In this document: piece by piece, positions 35,080 through 44,596 of the stretch
How positions within the stretch are numbered: position 1 is the first letter of the stretch
How the letters are laid out: every line of letters begins with the position of its first letter
Origin: Candidatus Binatia bacterium
GTDB lineage: Bacteria; Eisenbacteria; RBG-16-71-46; SZUA-252
Assembly: GCA_035631035.1 (NCBI GenBank)
Contig: DASQJL010000053.1
Location: 1-63,011, forward strand
DNA length: 63,011 nt
Direction: 5' to 3'
Program-made: the position numbers and the translations under genes
Notes under the pieces: generated by a model
What the model was told of the DNA's origin: nothing
What the model saw: only the letters and a program-made list of their open reading frames with translations
Database searches by the model: none

Positions 35080-36317
35080 GATCGAACCTCGGCCTCGGCG
35101 AGTCGTTCCACATCGCGATCCGGGCCATCCGGGCCAACAAGGCGCGCGGCGTCCTCACCACCCTCGGCATCGTGATCGGAATCGTCGCGGTCGTGCTCAC
35201 GATGACCGCGGCGAACGGGCTGCAGAACAAGTTCCGGGAGAGCTTCTCCTCGGTCGGCGCCGACGTGCTCTACGTCTCGCGCATGCCGTGGGTCATCATG
35301 AACGACTTCTTCCTCTATCGGAACCGCCCCAATCTCGAGCTCCGCGAGGCGCAGGCGCTGGAGACCAGTCTGCGCGGGCGCGCCATCGTGAACCCGTCGC
35401 TGTCGAACGAGTTCGATGTCAAGTACCGGGACGAGACCATGGAGGGGGTGCGGATCGTCGGCACCACCGAGAAGCAGATGCGCATGGGTGGCGCCCAGCC
35501 CCAATCGGGCCGTTTCCTGATGCCCTTCGACATCCAGTACAAGAAGAACGTCTGCGTCATCGGGACGGACGTGGCAGGGGGGATCCTCAAGGGCATGAAT
35601 CCGCTCGACAAGGAGATCCAGATCGGTCGGAGCCGGTTCCGGGTGATCGGCTTGATGGAGAAGCAGGGTGGCAGCTTCATCGGTGGCGGGCCTAATTTCG
35701 ACCGGCAGATCTACGTTCCGATCACCACGTATGTGCGCGCATTCGGCGGCGACCACGGCCACCAGGACGTGATGATCGCGGTGAAGGCGCCGGCCCAGGA
35801 GCAGCTGGGTGACCTCGAGTATCAGTTGATCGGCGAGATGCGCTCGATCCGGAAGCTCCGGCCCACCCAGCCCGACAACTTCTCGATCAACAAGATGGAC
35901 ACGCTGGTGGGCGGCTTCAACCGGACGATCGGGGTCGTGCTCTTGGTCGGACTCATCGTCACGAGCATCTCGCTGTTCGTCGGCGCCGTCGGCGTCATGA
36001 ACATCATGTTCGTATCGGTCACCGAGCGGACGCGCGAGATCGGCGTGCGCAAGGCGATCGGCGCCACGCGCAAGAGCATCCTCCTCCAGTTCCTCTTCGA
36101 GTCCTCGGCCATCTGCCTCATGGGAGGCGCGATCGGGATCCTGCTCGCGGCGCTCCTCACCGCGGTGCTCAACGCCACCCTGATGCCGGCCTCGCTCTCC
36201 GTCCCGATCCTCGTCATCGCGGTCGCCGTGTCGGTCGCGGTCGGCGTGCTCGCGGGCGTGCTGCCGGCCTACCGGGGAGCGCGGCTCGATCCGATCGAGT
36301 CGCTCCGCTATGAATAG
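35076..36317 (+). CDS. MacB/FtsX-type ABC permease 1
   Basis: 413 residues. One N-terminal helix ([24 protein letters not shown]), a large periplasmic MacB-PCD domain, and three C-terminal FtsX helices beginning [40 protein letters not shown], the hallmark. It lacks its own ATPase domain, so it must use the adjacent ATPase. Start overlaps the ATPase stop (ATGA); its stop overlaps the next permease by eight nt. Confidence 0.88.
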   Translation: MRSNLGLGESFHIAIRAIRANKARGVLTTLGIVIGIVAVVLTMTAANGLQNKFRESFSSVGADVLYVSRMPWVIMNDFFLYRNRPNLELREAQALETSLRGRAIVNPSLSNEFDVKYRDETMEGVRIVGTTEKQMRMGGAQPQSGRFLMPFDIQYKKNVCVIGTDVAGGILKGMNPLDKEIQIGRSRFRVIGLMEKQGGSFIGGGPNFDRQIYVPITTYVRAFGGDHGHQDVMIAVKAPAQEQLGDLEYQLIGEMRSIRKLRPTQPDNFSINKMDTLVGGFNRTIGVVLLVGLIVTSISLFVGAVGVMNIMFVSVTERTREIGVRKAIGATRKSILLQFLFESSAICLMGGAIGILLAALLTAVLNATLMPASLSVPILVIAVAVSVAVGVLAGVLPAYRGARLDPIESLRYE

Positions 36318-37587
36318 CCGCCGGCGGGGCCCCTCCTTGCTGCACGCGCTCGATACGCTGTTCATGTCGATGGGGGCCATCGTCAGCAACAAGCTCCGCT
36401 CGACGCTGACCCTGGTCGGCATCGTCGCGGGCGTCGCGTCGATCATCGCGGTGATGACCGCGATCTCGGTGGTGCAGGGGACCATGGAGCGCGAGATGAG
36501 CGTGCTGGGGGCCCAGGTCTTCCAGGTTCAGAAGTGGCCCGCCGGCGGCTTCCACGGCGCCGCCGAGCGCCGCAAGGCGATGAAGCGCCCGCCGCTCACG
36601 CTGGAGAACGCCGCCGCCATCCGGGACCACGTCTCGAGCGTCGACCTGGTCGGCTCGGAGCTCTGGGACTTCGGCTTCGCGGCCTCGTACCATGGGGTCA
36701 CGACCAACCCCAACCTCTCCATCTGCGGCGGCACGCCCGAGTACCCGCCCAACAACACGCACTACGTGGGCCTGGGGCGGAACCTGTCGCCCATCGACAT
36801 CAAGGCGGCGCGCAAGGTCGCGGTGATCGGCTTCGCCATCGCGAAGAAGCTCTATCCCTTCACCGATCCGATCGGCAAGGAGATCCGCGTCGACGGCCGG
36901 AAGTACGAGGTGATCGGCGTCTTCGACGAGAAGAAGTCGGCTTTCGGCGGAAACTTCGACAACTACGTCCTGATTCCGGTCACGACCTTCGTGAACACGT
37001 ACGGCCTGATCGGGCGCGACGGCTTCGCCCGGTCGGTGAACATCACCGTCCGGGCCAAGACGCCCGAGCTGACCCAGGACGCGATCGAGGAGACGCGCCA
37101 GGTGCTGCGGCGCGACCGGGGGTTGAGGCCGGGGCAGGAGGACAACTTCGAGTTCTTCAGCAGCTCCAGCCTCATCACCCAGTTCAACAAGATGAGCATG
37201 GGGGTGAAGCTCGCGGCGTTCGTGATCGGCATCATCGCGCTGGTCGTGGCCGGCATCGGCATCATGAACATCATGCTCGTGGCGGTGACCGAACGGACCC
37301 GCGAGATCGGGATCCGGAAGGCGCTGGGCGCCAAGCCCGCGAGCATCCTCACGCAATTCCTCCTGGAAGCGGTGATCCTCTGCAATATCGGGGGCGTGGT
37401 CGGCGTGCTCGCCGGATTCGGGATGGGGAACCTCGTCGCGGTCTTCGCCCACTTCGACGTGCGCGTTCCGATGGAATGGGCGTTCATCGGAATTCTATTC
37501 TGCTCCGCCGTGGGGATCGGCTTCGGCATGCTCCCCGCGATCCGCGCCTCGCGGCTCAACCCGATCGACGCCCTTCGGTACGAGTAG
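36310..37587 (+). CDS. MacB/FtsX-type ABC permease 2
   Basis: 425 residues, paralogue of the preceding permease with the same layout: helix 1 (STLTLVGIVAGVASIIAVMTAISV), periplasmic domain, and FtsX block ([34 protein letters not shown]). Two distinct permeases and one ATPase suggest a heterodimeric membrane unit. Start overlaps the first permease by eight nt. Likely exports a lipid, peptide or toxic compound. Confidence 0.88.
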   Translation: MNSRRRGPSLLHALDTLFMSMGAIVSNKLRSTLTLVGIVAGVASIIAVMTAISVVQGTMEREMSVLGAQVFQVQKWPAGGFHGAAERRKAMKRPPLTLENAAAIRDHVSSVDLVGSELWDFGFAASYHGVTTNPNLSICGGTPEYPPNNTHYVGLGRNLSPIDIKAARKVAVIGFAIAKKLYPFTDPIGKEIRVDGRKYEVIGVFDEKKSAFGGNFDNYVLIPVTTFVNTYGLIGRDGFARSVNITVRAKTPELTQDAIEETRQVLRRDRGLRPGQEDNFEFFSSSSLITQFNKMSMGVKLAAFVIGIIALVVAGIGIMNIMLVAVTERTREIGIRKALGAKPASILTQFLLEAVILCNIGGVVGVLAGFGMGNLVAVFAHFDVRVPMEWAFIGILFCSAVGIGFGMLPAIRASRLNPIDALRYE

Positions 37588-37638
37588 TCTGCCTCGGTTC
37601 TTGATGGGCCGCGGGAACCCTGCTACGGTTTTCGTCCC

Positions 37639-39687
37639 ATGCGCGGACTGAGGCTCCTTCCCCTGCTCCTGGCGGCAGCGTTTCCGCTGGCCCGGCCCCT
37701 GCCGCTGCTCGCCGCCCCCGACGTGCCGCCCTGGGGGCTGAACCTCGAGTACCTGGACCGCTCCGGCAACCCGGGCGACGACTTCTACGTCTACGCCAAT
37801 GGCGGCTGGCTCAAGGCGGCCGCGATTCCACCGGACCGCCCGTCGTCCGGCGCGGGGCTCGAGATGAGTCTCCGGAACGAAGACCGCATGAAGGCGATCA
37901 TTGCGGACCTCCACGCGCGGCCGACCCTCACCGACGAGGAGAGGAAGCTCCGCGACCTCTACGACGCGTTCGTGGACCGGAAGGGGATCGATGCGGCCGG
38001 GATGAACCCCTCAGCCGGCGACCTCGCTCGCATTGCGCATGCGGATACGCCCGAGGCGATCGTCGCGCTGATGAGCGATCCCTCGCTCCGGCTGGGCGGG
38101 CCCTTCTCCATGCGGATCGACGCGGACGACAAGAACCCGAACGCCTACGTCGTGTTCGTCGGCCAGTCGGGGCTGGGGATGCCCGACCGCGACTACTATC
38201 TCCGGGACGACAAGGAGATCGTCGCGACGCGCGAGGCGTACAGGAAATACCTCGCCCGGATGCTTGCCCTCGCCGGCTTGGACGCCGCCCCGGCCCGGGT
38301 CGACGCGATCTTCGCGGCCGAGCACGACATCGCGGCCGCGTCCTGGCCCGCCGCCGACCGGCGCGACGCCGACCGGACCTACAATCCGATGGCCATCCCC
38401 GAGCTCGCGAAGCTCGCGCCCGGCTTTCCCTGGAGCGCCTGGTTCCAGGCGGCGGGGATCCCGGCGCGCGCACCGGCGGGAGATCGGCGCCTCGTCGTCG
38501 CCGAGAAGTCGGCGTTCCCGCCCATCGCCCAGGTGTTCGCCGCAACGCCGGTCGCGGTCTGGCGGGACTACCTGACCGTTCGCTACCTCCACGCGTTCGC
38601 GGCGTACCTCCCGCAGGCCGTGGACGACGCGGACTTCGACTTCTACGGCACCGCCCTCGGGGGCCGGACGAAGCAGCTCGACCGGGAGACGCGCGGCGCC
38701 CGCCTCCTCGACACGCGGATGGGGGAGGCGCTGGGCAAGCTCTACGTCGCGAAGTACTTTCCGCCCGAGGCCAAGGCCAAGATCCAGGCCCTCGTGAAGA
38801 ACCTCCTCGCCGCCTACACGGAGGATCTCAAGACGCTCCCCTGGCTCACCGAGCCCACGCGCGAAAAGGCGATGGAGAAGGTTCGGAAGTTCACGGTCAA
38901 GGTCGGGTATCCGGACCAGTGGCGGGACTACTCGTCCCTCGCGGTCGACCGCGGAGACCTGGTCGGCAGCGTGAAAAACGCGATCCGGTTCGCGTGGAAC
39001 CGCGACGTCAAGCGGATCGACGGTCCCGTGGACAAGACGGAGTGGGGCATGACGCCACCGACGGTGAACGCCTACAACAATTCGACCGCCAACGAGATCG
39101 TCTTCCCGGCGGGAATCCTCCAGGCGCCCCAGTTCGATCCCCAGGCCGACGACGCGGTGAACTACGGCGCGATCGGCGCGGTGATCGGCCACGAGATCAG
39201 CCATGGGTTCGACGATCAGGGCTCCAAGTACGATGCGTCGGGGGTGCTGCGCAGCTGGTGGACCGAGGAGGATCGCAAGCGGTTCGACGCCCAGACGAGC
39301 GCGCTCGCCGCCCAGTACGATCAGTACGAGGGTCTTCCGGGGCTGCACGTGAACGGGAAGCTCACACTGGGGGAGAACATCGCCGACCTCGCGGGACTCG
39401 TGATCGCGCATAAGGCCTACCGGATCTCTCTGGGCGGCCAGGAGGCTCCGGTGCGGGACGGACTGACCGGCGACCAGCGCTTCTACCTGGGCTACGCCCA
39501 AAGCTGGCGCTCGAAAGTGAAGGAGGGCACGAACCGGCAGCGGCTCCTCTCCAATCCCCACAGCCCGCCCGAGTTCCGCGTGAACGGCGTGGTCCGGAAC
39601 GACGACGGCTGGTACGCCGCGTTCCCCGCCGTCACGGCCTCCTCGAAGTACTACCTTCCTCCCGAGAAGCGGGTCCACCTCTGGTGA
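37639..39687 (+). CDS. M13-family (neprilysin-like) zinc metallopeptidase
   Basis: 682 residues with a signal peptide. The zinc motif VIGHEISHGFDDQG places HExxH at 518-522, and the third ligand is Glu579 in GENIADLAG, with Asp583 conserved. Other family features include NAYNNSTANEIVFPAGILQ (the NAYY-like substrate strand) and RVNGVVRNDDGWYAAF near the C-terminus. It should cleave peptides outside the cytoplasm. It starts 51 nt after the efflux operon. Confidence 0.92.
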   Translation: MRGLRLLPLLLAAAFPLARPLPLLAAPDVPPWGLNLEYLDRSGNPGDDFYVYANGGWLKAAAIPPDRPSSGAGLEMSLRNEDRMKAIIADLHARPTLTDEERKLRDLYDAFVDRKGIDAAGMNPSAGDLARIAHADTPEAIVALMSDPSLRLGGPFSMRIDADDKNPNAYVVFVGQSGLGMPDRDYYLRDDKEIVATREAYRKYLARMLALAGLDAAPARVDAIFAAEHDIAAASWPAADRRDADRTYNPMAIPELAKLAPGFPWSAWFQAAGIPARAPAGDRRLVVAEKSAFPPIAQVFAATPVAVWRDYLTVRYLHAFAAYLPQAVDDADFDFYGTALGGRTKQLDRETRGARLLDTRMGEALGKLYVAKYFPPEAKAKIQALVKNLLAAYTEDLKTLPWLTEPTREKAMEKVRKFTVKVGYPDQWRDYSSLAVDRGDLVGSVKNAIRFAWNRDVKRIDGPVDKTEWGMTPPTVNAYNNSTANEIVFPAGILQAPQFDPQADDAVNYGAIGAVIGHEISHGFDDQGSKYDASGVLRSWWTEEDRKRFDAQTSALAAQYDQYEGLPGLHVNGKLTLGENIADLAGLVIAHKAYRISLGGQEAPVRDGLTGDQRFYLGYAQSWRSKVKEGTNRQRLLSNPHSPPEFRVNGVVRNDDGWYAAFPAVTASSKYYLPPEKRVHLW

Positions 39688-39732
39688 GCGCCGCGCGGGT
39701 CTCCATTCCCTGAAGCGCCGGGACCGCTGATC

Positions 39733-40257
39733 GTGGAGCCGCGGGTCCTCCTGGCGCCGCCGCGGCTCGCGGACGAGGCGGCGCTGCTCCAGATGAACCG
39801 CGCGAGCGTCGCGTTCCACAAGGGGCGCGCTTTCACGCCGACCACGCACGAGCACTACGCGCGCTACCTCGCCGCCTGCCGCCAGCCGAACTTTCTCGGG
39901 CTCCTCATCAAGCGGCGCGCCGACGGCGCCGTGGTGGGCGCGGTCGAGCTGAGCCAGATCGTGCTGGGCGTCTTTCGCAGCGCGTACCTCGGCTACTACC
40001 TCGGCGCGGCGTACGCGGGGCAGGGACTCATGACCGAAGCGATCGCGCTGACCTTGAACCATGCGTTCACGACGATGGGGCTGCACCGCGTGGAGGCCAA
40101 CATCCAGCCGGACAACGCGGCCTCGCTCGCGCTGGTCGCGAAGCTGGGGTTCGTGCGGGAGGGCTACTCGCGCCGCTACCTCAAGATTCGCGGCCGCTGG
40201 CGCGATCACGAGCGCTGGGCGATCCTGTGCGAGGACTGGCGGAAGCGCCGGCGGTAG
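39733..40257 (+). CDS. RimJ/RimL-type GNAT acetyltransferase
   Basis: 174 residues from a GTG start. GNAT features: GYYLGAAYAGQGLMTEAIALTLNHAFTTMGLHRVEANIQPDN ASLALVAKLGFVREG is the acetyl-CoA-binding segment (R/QxxG/A as YAGQGL) and the RimJ-type LHRVEANI strand. Likely acetylates protein N-termini such as ribosomal S5, or an antibiotic or peptide. It is convergent with the CPBP gene (18 nt apart). Confidence 0.85.
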   Translation: MEPRVLLAPPRLADEAALLQMNRASVAFHKGRAFTPTTHEHYARYLAACRQPNFLGLLIKRRADGAVVGAVELSQIVLGVFRSAYLGYYLGAAYAGQGLMTEAIALTLNHAFTTMGLHRVEANIQPDNAASLALVAKLGFVREGYSRRYLKIRGRWRDHERWAILCEDWRKRRR

Positions 40258-40275
40258 GAAGGCTCGGCGTGGGCG

Positions 40276-41001
40276 CTAGAAGCTCTTCTGGATGATTCCT
40301 CCGAAGATGTCGGTCCATGCGTGCAGGATCATCCCGGGCTTGAGGCTCCGCCGCCAGAGAGCCAGCGCGCCGAAGAGCGCGCCGTACACCGTGATGAAGA
40401 GCATATTGCGCACGCCCTGGTAACCGTGCGAGATGCCGAAGATCACGGCCTGGAGGGCCACGGCGGCGATGCCGCTGCCGGTCAGGGCGTGGAACTGGCG
40501 CTGCAGGTAGCCGCGATAGACCACCTCTTCGCAGAAGCCCGCGGACAACGAGAGCAGAATCCAGACCGCGATCTCGGCGACCCCGCGGGGGAGCATGTTC
40601 TCGACGGCCTTCGCGGTCTGGGCCCTGGTGAAGTGGTCCACGACGCCGGAGCCCGCGGTCCAGATTGCGAACACCGCCAGAGCGATTGCGACGTCCCGCA
40701 GCACGTCCTTCCAGCCGGTCCATCGGCGCCCCAGGATCTCGCGGAACGGCGTTCCGCCCTTGCGAAGACCCACCATGACGTAACGGACGAGCGCCCACTC
40801 GGCGACGAGGAGCGCCAGGTAGAGCGGCAAGGTTGAGCCGCGGGATGCGGGTGGGGGAGTCTGGGCCGCCACGTGCTGCCCGTACACGCCGTACGCCGCG
40901 ATCGCGAACAGGATCGCGATCAGGATCACGGTGTGGCGGACCGGCGCCAGCAGGCGCCGTTCTGCGGGGGTCGCTACGCTCGGCGCCAGCGGTTCCGTCA
41001 T
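40276..41001 (-). CDS. CPBP-family intramembrane metalloprotease
   Basis: 241 residues with seven or eight membrane segments. The family motifs are FCEEVVYRGYLQ (EEXXXR), FGISHGYQG and HAWTDIFGG, which hold the catalytic Glu and His. Relatives process prenylated or bacteriocin-related proteins, and some provide bacteriocin immunity. Its ATG overlaps the padR stop (ATGA), so the two are an operon and PadR probably controls it. Confidence 0.88.
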   Translation of the reverse strand: MTEPLAPSVATPAERRLLAPVRHTVILIAILFAIAAYGVYGQHVAAQTPPPASRGSTLPLYLALLVAEWALVRYVMVGLRKGGTPFREILGRRWTGWKDVLRDVAIALAVFAIWTAGSGVVDHFTRAQTAKAVENMLPRGVAEIAVWILLSLSAGFCEEVVYRGYLQRQFHALTGSGIAAVALQAVIFGISHGYQGVRNMLFITVYGALFGALALWRRSLKPGMILHAWTDIFGGIIQKSF

Positions 41002-41579
41002 GGGGAAGGCTCCCGGTGTTTGCGCGCGACCCGAAGATCCCGGAGCGCGCTCGAGGTCTCTCGCGCCCAGCGGAGGGCGGCACGGGAGTGAAGCTCGCCA
41101 TAAGCCACCACGGCGAGCCAGTAGGGAAGGCTGGGATGATCGCGCCGCTCGTCGAGGAGCTGTCGGCGGATGCGGCGGAATTCGCGCCCATGCGCCGCTT
41201 CCTTCGTCGCGAGCTGCTCGAGCCATGCGATCTCGCCGCCCCCCTCGCCCGGGGCGCCGAAGAAGAGCTTGAGCAGGAGCTCGTTTCGAACGGGGGCGGG
41301 GCGCGGCGGCTCCGCCCGCCATGCCGCGAGCGCGCGGCGTCCCTTCGCGGTGATCTCGTAGACGCGGCGCTCCCGCCCCCCCGGCGGGGTCCCCGGCTTC
41401 ACCCGGATCAGGCCCTCCCGGGAGAGCTCCCGCAGCGCCGGGTAGATCTGGCCGTAACTCTCGCTCCAGAAGTAGCCGATGCTCGCCGCGACTTCCTTCC
41501 GGATGTCGTAGCCCGACATCGGCTCGAATCCGAGAAGGCCGAGAATGGCGAAAGGGGTCGACCGCGATCGCGTTGACAT
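40998..41579 (-). CDS. PadR-family transcriptional regulator
   Basis: 193 residues from the ATG at 41579. AILGLLGFEPMSGYDIRKEVAASIGYFWSESYGQIYPALRELSREGLI is the PadR winged helix, followed by wing strands (RVYEITAKGRRALAAW) and a helical dimerisation domain. The start codon lies at the edge of an ATATCT-AAA-AGATAT palindrome, and no ribosome site precedes it, suggesting autoregulation and a leaderless transcript. A TTG at 41621 would add 14 residues but overlaps the putative promoter. Confidence 0.88.
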   Translation of the reverse strand: MSTRSRSTPFAILGLLGFEPMSGYDIRKEVAASIGYFWSESYGQIYPALRELSREGLIRVKPGTPPGGRERRVYEITAKGRRALAAWRAEPPRPAPVRNELLLKLFFGAPGEGGGEIAWLEQLATKEAAHGREFRRIRRQLLDERRDHPSLPYWLAVVAYGELHSRAALRWARETSSALRDLRVARKHREPSP

Positions 41580-41592
41580 ATCTAAAAGATAT
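41578..41592 (-). promoter_or_regulatory. Probable PadR operator over the start codon
   Basis: ATATCT and AGATAT form a perfect inverted repeat with a 3-bp AAA spacer. It covers the -10 hexamer (TATCTT) proposed below and overlaps the first two bases of the padR start codon. A dimeric PadR bound here would block its own transcription. Confidence 0.6.
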
Positions 41593-41614
41593 ATCGCGGC
41601 GCCGGACGTGTCCA
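41586..41614 (-). promoter_or_regulatory. Predicted padR-CPBP promoter
   Basis: On the minus strand, TGGACA (-35, 41614-41609) and TATCTT (-10, 41591-41586) are separated by 17 nt. Transcription would begin at or near the start codon at 41579, giving a leaderless message. Both hexamers are imperfect, so this is a prediction. Confidence 0.4.
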
Positions 41615-41620
41615 CCCCCA

Positions 41621-41648
41621 AACGAAAGGGCCCCGGACAGCGGGGCCC
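41621..41648 (-). terminator. Intrinsic terminator of the cupin gene
   Basis: GGGCCCCG and CGGGGCCC form an 8-bp GC stem around GACAG. Read on the minus strand it is followed by TTTCGTTT, a proper U-tract, 26 nt after the cupin stop. It separates the cupin gene from padR. Confidence 0.75.
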
Positions 41649-41673
41649 CTCGTGCCAGCGGATGCCGCGCGCG

Positions 41674-42372
41674 CTAGTCGGGCATTCCGTGGCGAATCAG
41701 GATGAACTCGCAGCCCCCCTCGGTGGCGGCGGGCCGGTGGACGGCGCCCTCCACCGAGCGGTGATAGTCGCCGTAGCCCAGCTTTCGTCCCTCGCAGAGG
41801 CAGTCGCCCCGCAGGATGAAGATCTCCTCGGCGCCGACGTAGCGATGGCCGGGGTAGGCGGCGCCCGGATCCAGCTGCACGAGCGTGATCTCGATGTGAT
41901 GCGCCGGGTCGCGCATCAGCCGCTTGTACCGCATGCCGGGGCCGGTGTCGGTCCAGCGGCGCTCCACGACGCGGATGGTGTCCGCGGCGCACATCGAGCC
42001 GACGTCCGGCGCCTCGCCGGTGCCCGCGGAGGGGGCGCATTCGCGCAGGGTGAACAGAATGCATCCCGCCTCGGTGCGGCCGTCCACCGCGGCGCCCACC
42101 GTCCGGTGGAAGTCGCCCTCCTTGAGGCGCTCTCCGTCGGCCTCGAATTCGCCCGAGACGACGTACACCTCCGGTCCGAGCAGCTCGGGCGCGCCCGCCG
42201 TCACCGCCCCGGCGGGAAACCGCACGAGGCGCGCCTCGATCCGGTCGGTGGGATCCACGTAGAGCCGGCGCACCTCGCCCGGCCCGCATGCGGCCGGCTC
42301 CCAGCGGAGCCGGCTCGACGTCAGGAAATAGAAGCCCTTCTCCTCGGTTCGATCGCCCATCGTGTTCGGCAT
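41674..42372 (-). CDS. Double-cupin (ChrR-like) protein
   Basis: 232 residues from the ATG at 42372, preceded by GAGGAGGGG. Two tandem cupin halves: EARLVRFPAGA...LLGPEVYVVSGEFEADGERLKEGDFHRT and EITLVQLDPGAAYPGHRYVGAEEIFILRGDCLCEGRKLGYGDYHRS. The second has the metal-binding GxRY-GxEEIF-type set; the first lacks its histidines. Such proteins act as ChrR-like anti-sigma metal sensors or as small dioxygenases or storage proteins; no sigma factor lies nearby. Function uncertain. Confidence 0.75.
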   Translation of the reverse strand: MPNTMGDRTEEKGFYFLTSSRLRWEPAACGPGEVRRLYVDPTDRIEARLVRFPAGAVTAGAPELLGPEVYVVSGEFEADGERLKEGDFHRTVGAAVDGRTEAGCILFTLRECAPSAGTGEAPDVGSMCAADTIRVVERRWTDTGPGMRYKRLMRDPAHHIEITLVQLDPGAAYPGHRYVGAEEIFILRGDCLCEGRKLGYGDYHRSVEGAVHRPAATEGGCEFILIRHGMPD

Positions 42373-42526
42373 GGCTCACCCCTCCTCGGCTCGACCACCT
42401 CGAGATTCAGGTTCTGCCCGCGGCCCGGCTCGCGCAAGCGGTACCAAAGTAGGATGGCGGCGGGCGACGGCGCCGGCCACGCGCCTTGTCGCGCGCGCCG
42501 GCATGAGGTAGGGTCCGAACGGCCGC

Positions 42527-44596
42527 TTGTCCTTTTTTCCGAAGCGCGTCGATTCGAACGCCGTCCCACACCCGGGAAGGGGCCGTCCGATCTTCTGGTT
42601 TCTGGCTTCCGCAGGAACGCTCGTCCTATCGGGGCTCGTTTCATGGATCGTTCCCCGCGGCTGCACCGGCGCGCGGACCGGCGCGGGGGGAGCGGTCGTC
42701 GGATGCGCGCTGGGACTGGTGCCGGCGGTCCGCGTGCTGCTGGGCCACCCCGCGGAATCGCTCCGTCTCCCCTGGAGCGTTCCCCTCGCCTCCTTCAGCC
42801 TCGAGATCGACGCGCTCTCGGCATTCTTCCTCGTGGCGATCTTCGGCCTGTCCGCGCTCGCCGCCGCCTATGGAGGCGGCGCCTGGCGTGCCGGGCCGGG
42901 GCGCCGCGGCGCCGCCGCATGGCTCGCCTTCAACCTGCTCGTCGCCAGCATGGCGCTTGTCGTGGCCGCCCGAAACGGAATCCTCTTCCTCTTCGCCTGG
43001 GAGATGATGACGCTCGCATCGTGGTTCCTCGTCACGCTGCACCACGACCGGGACGAGGCGCGGCGCGCGGGCCGCATCTACCTGATCGCCGCGCACATCG
43101 GCACGGCGTTTCTCCTCGTCTTCTTTCTGGGGCTCGCCGGAGTGGCGCCCACGCTGGATTTCGGCCTGAGCGGTGCCCCGGCCGCTTCGACCCCCGCGGC
43201 GGGCGCCTTCCTCGGCCCCTCTGCGCTCTTCCTGCTCGCCGTCGTGGGCTTCGGCACGAAAGCGGGCTTCATGCCGCTCCACATGTGGCTCCCCGAAGCG
43301 CATCCCGCCGCGCCGGCGCACGTTTCCGCCGTGATGTCGGGCGTGATGATCAAGATGGGGATCTACGGGCTCCTCCGGATGCTGCCCTACCTGGGACCGC
43401 CCCCCGCCTGGTGGGGGTGGCTCCTGATCGCGATCGGCCTCGTCTCGGGAATCCTCGGGGTGCTCTACGCGCTCGCCCAGCACGAGCTGAAGCGGCTCCT
43501 CGCCTACCACAGCATCGAGAACATCGGCATCATCGCCGGCGGCATGGGGCTCGGGCTTCTCGGCACCGCGTACGGGACGCCCTTCCTGGCCGCTCTCGGC
43601 TTCTCGGGCGCGCTGCTCCACGTCTGGAATCACGCCATGTTCAAGGGGCTCCTCTTCCTGGGAGCGGGATCGGTGATCCACGCGACCGGGACGGGCGAGA
43701 TCGAGCACCTGGGGGGACTCCTTCGCCGCATGCCCTGGACCGGGGCGGCGTTTCTGACCGGCGCGCTCGCGATCTCCGGGCTTCCGCCGCTCAACGGCTT
43801 CGTGAGCGAGTTCCTGATTTACCTGGGATCGTTCCAGGCCGCCGCCGCCGCGCCGGGGTCGATGGCGCTGGCGGGGATGGCGCTGATCGCTGGGCTCGCG
43901 CTGATCGGGGGGCTGGCCGCGGCGTGCTTCGTGAAAGCGTTCGGCATCGCGTTCCTCGGCGAGCCACGGAGCGCCCGGGCGTCCGAGGCGCGCGAGTCGG
44001 GCGTTCTTCTGCGCGCGCCGATGGCGATCCTCGCGGCCCTGTGCCTCGCGATCGGGCTTATGGCGCCGTGGCTGCTCCCGCTCCTCCAGCCGGCGCTCCC
44101 GTACGGCGCGGCGTTTCCCGCACCCGCGCTCGCCGCCGGATTCGGCACGGCCACGACGATTCTGACGCGCGTCACGGCGGTCGCCGGGCTCTTTCTCCTG
44201 CTCGTCCTGGCGGCGGTCGTGCTGCGACGGGCGCTGCTGGCCCGCCGCGGCGTCCGGCGGAGCGGAACGTGGGACTGCGGCTACGCCCTGCCGACGCCGC
44301 GCATGCAGTACACCGCATCCTCCTTCGCGCAGCCGATCCTCGAAGTCTTCGCGCCGCTCCTGGGCACGCGCGTCTCCTCGCTCAAGCCGATGGGCCTCTT
44401 TCCGGACAAGGCGTCGCACGCCACGGAAACGCCGGACTCGTTCCGCGAGCGGGTCGTCGCTCCGATCGCGGCCGAGGTCGCGCGCCGCGTCGCCCCCTTC
44501 CGGAGGATCCAGGAGGGGAGGGTGCAGGTGTACGTGCTCTACATCGCCCTCACCCTGGTCGCCGTTCTCGTCTATCAGTTCCTGGTGAACCCATGA
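42527..44596 (+). CDS. hyfB: HyfB-like antiporter subunit of a hydrogenase-4-type complex
   Basis: 689 residues from a TTG start (no ATG or GTG fits; GAGGTAGGG lies further upstream). About 15 membrane helices. The Mrp/complex I antiporter signatures are intact: WEMMTLASWFLV (Glu), GFGTKAGFMPLHMWLPEAHPAAPAHVSAVMSGVMIKMGIYG (two Lys), AQHELKRLLAYHSIENIG and HVWNHAMFKGLLFLGAG (Lys). A C-terminal soluble extension (TWDCGYALPTPRMQYTASSF) is the HyfB/HycC type. It pumps or conducts protons or sodium within a larger complex. First gene of a six-gene operon; ends in an ATGA overlap. Confidence 0.85.
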   Translation: MSFFPKRVDSNAVPHPGRGRPIFWFLASAGTLVLSGLVSWIVPRGCTGARTGAGGAVVGCALGLVPAVRVLLGHPAESLRLPWSVPLASFSLEIDALSAFFLVAIFGLSALAAAYGGGAWRAGPGRRGAAAWLAFNLLVASMALVVAARNGILFLFAWEMMTLASWFLVTLHHDRDEARRAGRIYLIAAHIGTAFLLVFFLGLAGVAPTLDFGLSGAPAASTPAAGAFLGPSALFLLAVVGFGTKAGFMPLHMWLPEAHPAAPAHVSAVMSGVMIKMGIYGLLRMLPYLGPPPAWWGWLLIAIGLVSGILGVLYALAQHELKRLLAYHSIENIGIIAGGMGLGLLGTAYGTPFLAALGFSGALLHVWNHAMFKGLLFLGAGSVIHATGTGEIEHLGGLLRRMPWTGAAFLTGALAISGLPPLNGFVSEFLIYLGSFQAAAAAPGSMALAGMALIAGLALIGGLAAACFVKAFGIAFLGEPRSARASEARESGVLLRAPMAILAALCLAIGLMAPWLLPLLQPALPYGAAFPAPALAAGFGTATTILTRVTAVAGLFLLLVLAAVVLRRALLARRGVRRSGTWDCGYALPTPRMQYTASSFAQPILEVFAPLLGTRVSSLKPMGLFPDKASHATETPDSFRERVVAPIAAEVARRVAPFRRIQEGRVQVYVLYIALTLVAVLVYQFLVNP

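Noticed and set aside
40276-41001. CPBP protease as RiPP immunity factor
   Set aside because: Some relatives give bacteriocin immunity, but it lies 13 kb away with its own PadR regulator.
41545-44592. Very long open frame on the plus strand running from padR through the hyfB region in the hyfC frame
   Set aside because: It is a GC-rich shadow: composition is Arg/Pro/Ala-rich without motifs, it crosses the cupin gene antisense and a terminator, and the real hyfC begins at 44593.
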